Positions 28,955-36,728 of a DNA stretch of 36,728 nt are shown in pieces. This stretch comes from Fragilaria crotonensis (taxonomy: Eukaryota; Bacillariophyta; Fragilariophyceae; Fragilariales; Fragilariaceae): assembly GCA_022925895.1 (NCBI GenBank), contig JAKSYS010000631.1, forward strand, positions 1 to 36,728, read 5' to 3'. The position numbers were made by a program, and so were the translations under genes. Within the stretch, counting starts at the first letter, position 1, and the number at the start of each line of letters is the position of its first letter. Under the pieces are notes generated by a model. It worked only from the letters and a program-made list of their open reading frames with translations, was not told the DNA's origin and did no database searches.

Positions 28955-29419
28955 TTCTTCTTACTTGTCAACTGTGTATAGGTTCTTTCGGCTTTCCTCT
29001 ACACGGACCCACTCACACTCCAATAAGCTTTCTGTTTGCGTTGTGACAAAAAGCTGTTGAGACGCTGTTGGATTTTGGGTTCGTGTTGGGGTTGCATGCA
29101 TCACCGCTGTATCACATTGCAGCACGCAGACTTCGGCGGAGTTCGCGACGTTTGTGCTTGAATCTTGAATCATCACAATGATATAATTTGATTCTCGAAG
29201 ATTCGAGATTCCACGATTTTAACTCGTGACTCGAAATTCGTGATTGCAAACAATACAGTGGATTCAAACCGTAATTTACCGTCCGTTTCAAGCGGATGGA
29301 CAGTGCCACTTCTTCATCACCAACCATTTTTTCAAGACTTGGGCCGCAACGAGAAAGTTGGAACGAACCGACAAGTACAATAAACGTTAAGTTTATCCTT
29401 TCATTATTCATTCCGAACC
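28955..29419. promoter_or_regulatory. Shared upstream region of the small membrane protein and NOP14
   Basis: 465 bp between divergent start codons. It contains an interrupted inverted cluster of TTCGAGATT / GATTCTCGAA / GAATCTTGAATC motifs around 29155-29240. No gene seen; bidirectional promoter inferred from layout. Confidence 0.35.
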
Positions 29420-32400
29420 ATGGCAAAACGAAAGACCAAAGCCAAACGTTCCTTGGCATCCTTGCCCAAGGGTCTTCCAAGTAAAAATCGTGCAGATGTG
29501 AATCTCTTTGAAATTGCCAAGAGTAATCATGGTGGTCGTCGTGCCAAGCATGAGGTCAACAACCGATTCACGACGCAAACAACGTCAAGTTTGGCCAAGC
29601 CCAGTAAATTGGCCGAAAGTCTTCAACGACGTCAATCTCAACAACGAGCGGCGTTGCAATCCTCCAAGAAAGTCAATTCCTTTGTTGATCGGAGAATTGG
29701 AGAATTCAACATGTCACAAGAAGACAAAATGATGGCACGTTTGGTTAAAGAACGAATTGGTCGTAGCAAACGAGCATCCAAATATTCGTTGAATGACAAT
29801 GACGATAATGATAATCAATTGACTCACAGAGGAAAGGCCATTGATCAAACCAATATAATGAATCACGTTATTTTGGATTCCGATGAAGAAGATGGTGGGA
29901 ACTTGGATGCCATGGATACGGAGATGAACTTTGGTGGACTAGATGATGGGTCTGGTGAAATTAATCCATACAAACCATCTGGTGGTCAACACAATGACAT
30001 GTCACAAGTGTATTCTCAGAAGAAGAATGATTTGGATGAAATGATCAAACGACGCAAAATTATGAAAGCTGAACGATTAATGTCCAAGGAACGACAAGAA
30101 GAAACATTCGAGTCGCTCGATCAAGGATTTGATGAATTGGCACAATTGTTGCAATTTCGTGATAAGGAATCGGATCGCAAGGCCAATCTTGAAAAGAAGC
30201 GAACAGGGCAAGTGATGCAAGGAGACGAGAAGAATACCATGGATCAAGAAATGCAAGAGTGGGACCGAGAGATGAAAACGTACCTCTTTGAGCGCAAGGT
30301 CAAGGCCACCGATCGTACTAAAACTCCAGAAGAGATTGCCAAAGAGGAAGCCGATCGATTGCACGAACTAGAAACGAAACGATTGGCACGTATGAATGGT
30401 GATTTTGAACACGATCATCTATCAGACATTTCTGACGACGAAGGAGAGGGACGCAAAAAGAAGAGACAAAAGAAGAAGCGTTCATCAGCTGGAGCGGAAA
30501 CTTTGGATGATTCCGACGATGATCACGAGGAAGAGAAGTTGAAAGTCAAGTTCACTGCGGATGGTCTCGTATACGTTGATAAGGACGGAAAATTTGTAAA
30601 GAAGGTCGGCGACGAGGATGCCGAGGACCATGATGACGATGGTGATGGTGACGAACCAACAAGTGACGAAGAAGCCGAAAGCGATGCCAGCGACGAAGAT
30701 AACGATGATGAAGGTGATGAAGATGGTCAAAAGCCTGATCCAGATGTCATATTGGAGGTTGGCGCCCGTGTCAAGGCAAATTATCGTGCAAACGAACAAT
30801 TTGACGGCCACGAAGCATGGCATGACGGGAAGATTGCTCAGGTGCACACCGATAAATCCGGTAACGTAACGTACGATGTAGATTATGACGACGGTGACTA
30901 CGAGGACGGGGTGCAGCCGAAACATGTTCGGCTGGTGAAGCTCAAGACAAAAGAACAAGAAAAGGAGGAGAAAAAGAAGGAGGAGGAGATCGCTCTCAAG
31001 CGGAAGCGTCAAAAGGCGAGGGAAAAGGCTAGGTACGTGTCCACTCGTTTCTCGCTCCATTGGTGTCAGCAACGTCGTTTTCGCGCGCTCTGGGCCTGAC
31101 GGCCGCTTTAACATTGTCGACCAGAGAACTACCAAGCGTCTTGCTCGGAACATCTCTCGCACTGTTGCCGACACCTAGATGAACAAACATGCCACATAGT
31201 ACCCTTGAGACAATGCAGTCACGCTCAAGTGTCTCCTTGGTAAGAACATTCCCTTACATTCTTGCTTTTCCTATGTAGGGGTGAGATACCTTTTGTTTTC
31301 GAAGTTCCCACCACTTTGGATGCGTTGCACGACATGATTGGGAACTACGCTTCAACTGGTCCAGAGGTATCTCTGATAATTAATCGCATTCATGCATCGA
31401 ATTCAGTTCGTCTCAACAAAAAGAACACGGAGAAAATGCAGAATTTCTACGACGTATTACTGAGACGATTTGTTGCGGTTGGGGACGCAATATATGCTTC
31501 AGGGAGTGGTGCCGAATTGGAACGTTACGAGCAACTCAATGCCTTGACGAAAACGCTCTTTGCCATGTCATCAGATGCTCCTGAGAGTGCTGCTGCTGTC
31601 TGGGGTCGGAGACTTGGTGTCTTCCACAACGCACACGCAAAGCGTTTGCGGGATGTTGACTTTGTACAGGGGAAGATGAGAAGCCAAGTCCGCCTGGCCC
31701 TCCACTGGTACAATCTTGCTTTTAAAGGCTCTAGCGCACATCTTCCCAGTCACAGATCGAAGGCACCAAGTAGTGACTCCAGCGCTGCTACTCCTGTGTC
31801 AGATTGTTGCCCAGACACCCGTCACCTCTGCGGATGATCTTGTTTCTGGGCTCATGTGCGCCGGGTTGTTGATCGAGTATACGCGCTGCAAAACGCGTGG
31901 TGCCTGAAGCCTTGGCATTCCTCTCTGGAGTCCTCCGGATATTTTCTGCGTCGTCCGACGCCAAAGTTTTCCTGAGCATGAAGGAATTGCACGGTGCAGA
32001 TTACAGACGAGCCGTTTCAGACTACGACTCGAAGGATTGCCTCGAATCTCCATCGAAAAGAGCGAGATCGCCAAATCCTCCACCCCTGCAGCTATCTTAT
32101 GTTCTTCGTTGCATCTGGTAGACCAGTGTATCAATTCACTTGGAGGCGCGCTGATGGATCCGAGCCAGAGGCCTTTTCCGATCTGGTTGACGCTCTTTTG
32201 GCACTTAACCCTAGAAGCAAAACCAACCCAATCCCGCAAGCCATTGCTGACAAGATCGCTGCAACTGCATCAAAGTTATCCACATTCCTGTCGACGGCAA
32301 GAGTTCCACTTACTCGACGTTCTGGTCCATCACGCCAAGAAATGTCCATCAAGTCTCTGGCGCCTCGATTGGAAGACCCAGATCGTTATCGCATGTCCAA

Positions 32401-32719
32401 GGATCAAGGCAAGAATGCCAATCAAGCAGCATTGGATCGATCGCGTCGTGAGTACAAGCGAGAACATAAGGCTGTGGCTCGCGAGTTGCGCATGGATGGT
32501 GCCTTTGCGGAACAAGAACGACGACGAGAACAGGACAAGCGCGATAGCAAGGCTCGTGCGAAGCGCAATAAGAATTTTGCGTGGTTGGAAAGCGAACAAG
32601 GTGCTATGAATCAACAAGTGGCACAAGGAGGTGGACTACTTTCGGGTGGTGGTATGGGCGCTGCTCGTGCGAAAGCCAAGAGTGCGAAGTTGGGCATCAA
32701 GAAGGGTGGCAAATTTTAG
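29420..32719 (+). CDS. NOP14: NOP14 ribosome assembly factor, two exons, four indels, Tudor-like insert
   Basis: Exon 1 is 29420-31032; the intron 31033-31278 (246 bp, GTACGT...TATGTAG) splits an Arg codon; exon 2 runs to 32719. NOP14 is an SSU-processome component needed for 18S rRNA maturation. Blocks recognised: SLQRRQSQQRAAL, FVDRRIGEFNMSQEDKMMARL, EIPFVFEVPTTLDALHDMI, LLKALAHIFPVTDRRHQVVTP, VPEALAFLSGVLRIFS, and SLAPRLEDPDRY leading to RREYKREHKAVARELRMD. In exon 2 the frame changes four times (about 31715 in TTTT, 31893 in AAAA, 32065 and 32150). These are two single-base gains and two losses that cancel, so start and stop are in one frame and the restored length is 1017 residues. Residues ~448-507 (GARVKANYR, WHDGKIAQV, YDVDYDDGDYEDGV) form a Tudor/SH3-like domain within the acidic middle, not present in animal or yeast NOP14. 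The indels are probably assembly errors. Confidence 0.9.
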
Positions 32720-32981
32720 TGAAGTATGGGATCAGCAATAATCTGTGCAACTTCGTACGACACTGCTTAGCCTGGGACGGTGCTCAGGCCTATTCTATGT
32801 CCAACACATGACTGCGCGTCGTTTTCTTAGAAAATACTGTCCACGATTTTGCAAGTCCTGCACTACATGCCAAATCTACAAGGGGAGAATTGACCAAGTC
32901 GGACTCAGTATCAGGTTTGACAATGATGGACTCGAAAATAGATCATCCCCATACACGAAACGCTAGTGACTTATGTAGCAC

Positions 32982-34411
32982 CTAAGAAATCTCAATGGCA
33001 GCCATCAATGCGGAGTTTTGTTCGAGTACTTTTCGTTCCATGAGACGATACCGCTCCATCATGTCGCTAATCTCTTCCTCAGTGCGTTGACGCTCCAAAT
33101 CAATCTCTTCTTCCAAAGCCTTGACTTCAGCCTCTCCAGCTTCCACTCTTGCCATCCCCTCAGCTTGTTCGTTGTCAACTTGAATGAGCTTTATCTTGGC
33201 TTCTGCCAGGGCTTCCTTTGCCGCTTCCATCTTGATTTTGTGTTGCTTTGTCATGTGAATGATTTTCTCCTCGGATCGATGAATGCTTGCTTCCGTCGCT
33301 TGGATGCGTTCCTGCAGATCCGTGGTCTCCTTGATGATACCATCCCGTTCGGTTTGTAGCTTTAGAATTTCATCTTGAGCCTGAGAAATCTTGTTTGCAC
33401 CTTCGAGCACTTGTCGGACCAGACGAGTAGTCTGTGGAACATCCTTAATGGCTTGAGAGACGTGAACAATGGTTGTCTTTGTTTGCTGCCATTCTTCCTC
33501 TAACGAATTTGCTTCGTTCCGTACCTCGTGGAGAGTGTCTTGCAAGTCAGTAAGGTCTTTCTTTCGTCGTTCTGGTGAGGAAACAATCTTGGTCTGTAGG
33601 TTCTCATACTCATGTCGTTTCTCTTCGAGGGCTAGCTTAATTGTTGCCAACTCATTGTTCAGTTCATTGTGTTTCTTCTTCAAGTCAGTGGCCTCGCGCT
33701 TGGCGGATTGGACTTTGTTATTACGAGTAATTTCAATCTCGAGCTCCTCACATTCTTGCTTGATTTCTTCCATCTCCTTTCCTTTGTCATTCGATTCCGT
33801 TTGTACGACAGCCAACTGCTCATTCAATTGCATGTTTTCATCGTTGACTTCCTCCAGAGCCATGATAATTTCCGTACGCTGTAAATGTGGAATGTGAGTT
33901 GGACTGTTGAACAATCATCAGCTACGGTTACTCACAAACTTGTGTAACTCACCGGCTCATTAAGTTCGGCATATAGTTTCAATTGATCCTCTCTGAACTT
34001 TGCCATATTAATGGCTGCGGACAGCTGGATTCGAAAGCGCTTGGCCGTGGGCAAGAACAAGTCCTTGAGTCCAAAATCATAAATCCCACAAATCTCCATA
34101 CACTTCTTCACATGAATGAAGAGTCGGACACTCTCAAAATCTTGATGCAATTGAGGAAATTTAGAAACATCATTCAGTACAAGCTTCATTTTAGGTGATT
34201 GCTGAATCAAATCATCTTGTGTAATCCCACAACATGTATCGAGCAACTGCATCAAAACGTTTCGGACGCGATCCTTGTGACGAGCGGGCTCCACCAATTC
34301 AGCCTTGGTCAACTCAATGTTCAATTCAGACATGCATTGGAGAATATCCGAATGACGAAGGATCGGAAAGATGTATTGCGTCGTCGGATGACTTGCCGAT
34401 GTCAAGTCCAT
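32982..34411 (-). CDS. NUF2: NUF2 kinetochore protein (NDC80 complex), two exons
   Basis: ATG 34411; exon 1 is 34411-33953 and exon 2 is 33878-32982. The short 74-bp intron (GTGAGT...TTTACAG) joins KLYAELNEP to RTEIIMALEEV, giving 451 residues. The N-terminal ~150 residues form the calponin-homology-like head: YIFPILRHSDILQCMSELNI, VRNVLMQLLDTCCGI, and the conserved CGIYDFGLKDLFLPTAKRFR followed by LSAAINMAKFREDQL. The rest is continuous coiled coil rich in Glu/Lys/Gln heptads. NUF2 pairs with NDC80 to attach kinetochores to spindle microtubules. Head plus coil length is normal for the family. Convergent with NOP14 (262 bp between stops) and divergent from the REX4-like gene. Confidence 0.88.
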
Positions 34412-34825
34412 GGCTCTGAGAACGATTGGGATGTTGTTGTGCTTCGTCCTATCATATATGATATGCTGCTGCGATGATGAAGGCCCACAAAAAGAAGAGT
34501 ATTCCAACGGTGAAATTCAAAAATAACCGTTACCACTACTCTGCCCGTGGCATCTCGTCCTTCCGGTGTCCGTTCCTGCTGTCATAGTTGCCAGTGAGCC
34601 AGTATTCTTATTCCAGTAGAAAATTGTCCCGCTTTCGAAGGTGCGGTAACAGTACGAAACGCTCTACAGTACCGGTAGCCAGCAGCCACCCAACAATTTC
34701 GATCTCTTGCTCGATGACAAAATCTCACCGATCATTCCATTTCTATAGCCGCACTCGACATTTTAATTAGTGCCTCTGATCTGTCTCCCTTTCTGCCTAG
34801 CAGTTATCACACTCAACTCTCAGCC
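34412..34825. promoter_or_regulatory. Shared upstream region of NUF2 and the REX4-like gene
   Basis: 414 bp between divergent start codons. No gene seen. Its REX4-side end is pyrimidine-rich (TGATCTGTCTCCCTTTCTGC) just before the ATG region, as in a transcription start zone. Confidence 0.35.
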
Positions 34826-35933
34826 ATGACAGCAGGAGTGTTCTACACAAAGAAACAAAGGGTACAATTGCGAAAACGGAGACAAAAGAAGCGCAAGGCA
34901 CTTTTAGAAAATGGCGATGGAAATGACGATCAACCAGCTGCAGCAACAGAAAATGCAAAGAAACGAAAGCTTCCGGTGGAACACGAAGAAGTTCCTGATG
35001 CTGCACCGATTGAAAAACCTTCAAAGCCTCAAATCATTATTATTCCTGCTGACCTTGATGCCAAGGCGGTAAAGAAGTTTCGAAAAGATGCTCGTCGCAA
35101 AAGCTCGACTCGACGGATCCGACCCTAACGGGGACCGCCTGAGATTTGTAATGGAAGGCCAGGAAATCACAAATGACGATAATCTCAATGACGAATCGGC
35201 ACAAGACAAGAACGACGAACCTGTCAAAAAGAAACCAAAAAAATCATTCCCATCCATCAATGCCCTATTACAACAAAACAAACTCGACCAATCCAAACAA
35301 CAACAGGAAGCTGCTGTCTTACAGGCACAAAGTGCATTACCATCATCCTACACGAGTCGTTATGTTGCGATTGATTGTGAAATGGTGGGGATTGGTACCG
35401 ACGGCAAACAGTCGGCACTGGCCCGTGTCTCCATGGTGGATTGGCATGGCGAAGTTCTGTTGGACACGTTTGTTCAAGTTCCCAGTCGCGTGACAGACTT
35501 TCGAACTCATGTCAGTGGTGTCACTGCGAAAGACATACAACCACGAGCTACTAATAAAGATGGTAGTCATAATGGTGGTGCCATGGATGTGAAAGTTTGT
35601 CGGGAAAAAGTGGCAGCGATTTTAAAAGACAAGATATTGGTGGGACATGCCTTGCACAATGACTTGCAAGCACTGTTGTTGCAACATCCCAAGGAGGACA
35701 TCCGCGATACTGCCAAGTACAGACCGTTTCAGAGAGTTGCAGGTATCAAATGGCGTCCACGAAAGTTGAGGGATTTGGTTAAGCAACATTTGGGGAAAGA
35801 TATTCAAGTTGCTGGAGAGGCTCATGACTCTATTGAGGATGCAAGCTCGGCAATGGAACTCTTCAAATTAGTAAGAGAGGAGTGGGAGAAGGAGATTGAG
35901 GCGAAACAAAAGAAGCTCAAGAAGAAGAGATGA
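34826..35933 (+). CDS. REX4-like DEDDh RNA exonuclease, one indel
   Basis: ATG 34826. The basic N-terminus (TKKQRVQLRKRRQKKRKALL) looks like a nucleolar signal. At about 35098, CGTCGCAAAAGCTCG forces a frame change between RKDARRK and ARLDGSDPNG. Dropping one A from the AAAA run joins them into an exact 368-residue protein. The C-terminal ~190 residues form the exonuclease fold: YVAIDCEMVGIG (motif I Asp and Glu), TFVQVPSRVTDFRTHVSGV, ILVGHALHNDLQALLL (motif II Asp), WRPRKLRDLVKQHLG, and EAHDSIEDASSAMELFKL (motif III His and Asp). All DEDDh residues are present. Yeast Rex4 and its relatives (including the ISG20-like group) trim RNA 3' ends and take part in pre-rRNA processing. Orthology to REX4 in particular rests on overall layout. 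The tail is Lys-rich. Confidence 0.87.
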
Positions 35934-36728
35934 TTGATCCCACGCTTGGACTAAGATTGCTCCATTTGCGTCAAACATCGAATCATTGTTGCTTGTGCTC
36001 TACACAGGTACATTAAGCCATGATGATGTCATTGCTCCAAGTACACCAGTTTTTTACAGCGTAGTACATGAATTCTATGTGGCCATTGCGGATTCCATAA
36101 CAGCATCCCTATCTGGGATTTCGTGCCCGCCTATGGCATGTAGGACTTGCGTTCGACCACGCAGCCTTGGACTGTTTGTGGCAAGACAGCCCAGGCCCCA
36201 AGCCTCAGAACTGTCCTTCATCTCTGACGACTACAAGAGATCTGACGAACAAACTGACAAATTAGCCAATGCTTTAAAATACAGTTTTACCAAATCTTCT
36301 TCTGTAGATACCACCAGATCTCTTGTTTCTTTTCCTTGTAATTTTCAATTGTTATCTCGCCAGATGTTATAAAGGAGGGGATGGCGCCAATATGCATCGG
36401 ATTGTGCAACAACCAGGCAACATGCGCTAGCGATCGCGTCTCGCTGTCCTGAAACCTTCCGTTGTCCCTTTGAAAAATATAGACATATTCAAACAATGCG
36501 AAATGTAAAGGGGTTAGGGGTTACCAAGGTCGTCTTAGAGACCACTAGATTTACTCCGACTAGGATGGCATTACCTTCGTTCACACCCTCTAGTAGAGAT
36601 TAGTATCCTCATTGGTATCTTTTGGTCCTTTTTGCTAATGTTCTTCCGCTCTCCTGAATATCGGCGAGTAGCAGAAGTACAATCAATTACTCAGAGTATT
36701 AACTTGCACTCAGATAAGTCCTAGCTTG
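35934..36728. other. End of window, no gene seen
   Basis: Frames at 35986-36372 (plus) and 36287-36496 (minus) lack motifs and an obvious splice continuation. A telomere-like GGGGTTAGGGGTTA occurs at 36510-36523, similar to the one inside the hAT element. A gene continuing beyond the window cannot be excluded. Confidence 0.4.

Noticed and set aside
29112..29480. 122-codon minus-strand frame at the 5' end of NOP14
   Set aside because: Overlaps the divergent promoter and NOP14 exon 1 antisense; no homology seen.
31033..31278. NOP14 exon 1 ending at the in-frame stop 31097-31099 as a complete 559-residue protein
   Set aside because: GTACGT donor and TATGTAG acceptor restore the Arg codon and lead straight into the conserved EIPFVFEVP block.
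1..36728. CRISPR arrays, rRNA and tRNA genes
   Set aside because: No spaced direct repeats, no rRNA-like stretch, and no cloverleaf with matching A and B boxes found by eye.

Overview
The window reads as nuclear DNA of a diatom (photosynthetic stramenopile). Several predicted proteins start with a hydrophobic signal peptide followed by a Phe-containing ASAFAP-like motif (for example AAAFTA, HGFAP, VEGFGG, DGFAFT). This is the bipartite plastid-import signal of secondary red-lineage plastids. One gene is a fucoxanthin chlorophyll a/c light-harvesting protein. Introns are few and short (74 to 269 bp), genes sit on both strands, and the spacers are rich in GTACTAGTAC-type palindromes. I cannot name the species.

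Layout. 1-7 kb: a heptamer tandem array, a plastid DUF4239 membrane protein, an ER-type secreted protein with an acidic tail, a decayed Sec23 fragment, an ADAT3-like tRNA deaminase subunit that has lost its zinc ligands, and a small two-exon plastid protein. 7-10.6 kb: a complete 3.6-kb IS630/Tc1-mariner-like transposon with TA target-site duplication, ~48-bp inverted repeats and two ORFs joined by a TGATG stop-start overlap. 10.6-14.3 kb: gene-poor, with two coding-like remnants. 14.3-16.2 kb: a membrane-anchored FkbM-methyltransferase/fucosyltransferase-like fusion. 16.2-20.5 kb: gene-poor, holding a TA-flanked MITE, a hAT MITE with a perfect 8-bp duplication, and a possible third element. 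20.8-36 kb: gene-dense, with aspartate carbamoyltransferase, PNO1, an FCP antenna protein, a plastid protein of unknown function, a plastid Asp/Asn-hydroxylase-like protein, a small glycine-rich membrane protein, NOP14, NUF2 and a REX4-like exonuclease.

How the genes relate. Three plus-strand genes for ribosome assembly (PNO1, NOP14, REX4-like) lie within about 13 kb. Each is head-to-head with a minus-strand gene across 414-465 bp, which suggests shared promoters. PNO1 and NOP14 both act in 40S precursor assembly. The PNO1 intron is a GC-AG intron and contains a box C/D snoRNA-like sequence. Five genes (FCP, DUF4239, the hydroxylase and two unknowns) carry plastid-type leaders.

Caveat. At least seven single-base indels interrupt otherwise conserved reading frames (the acidic ER protein, ATCase, NOP14 four times, REX4-like), and at least three lie in A or T homopolymers. 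The simplest reading is residual assembly error, not pseudogenisation. The Sec23 copy is different: it also carries in-frame stops and is truncated.
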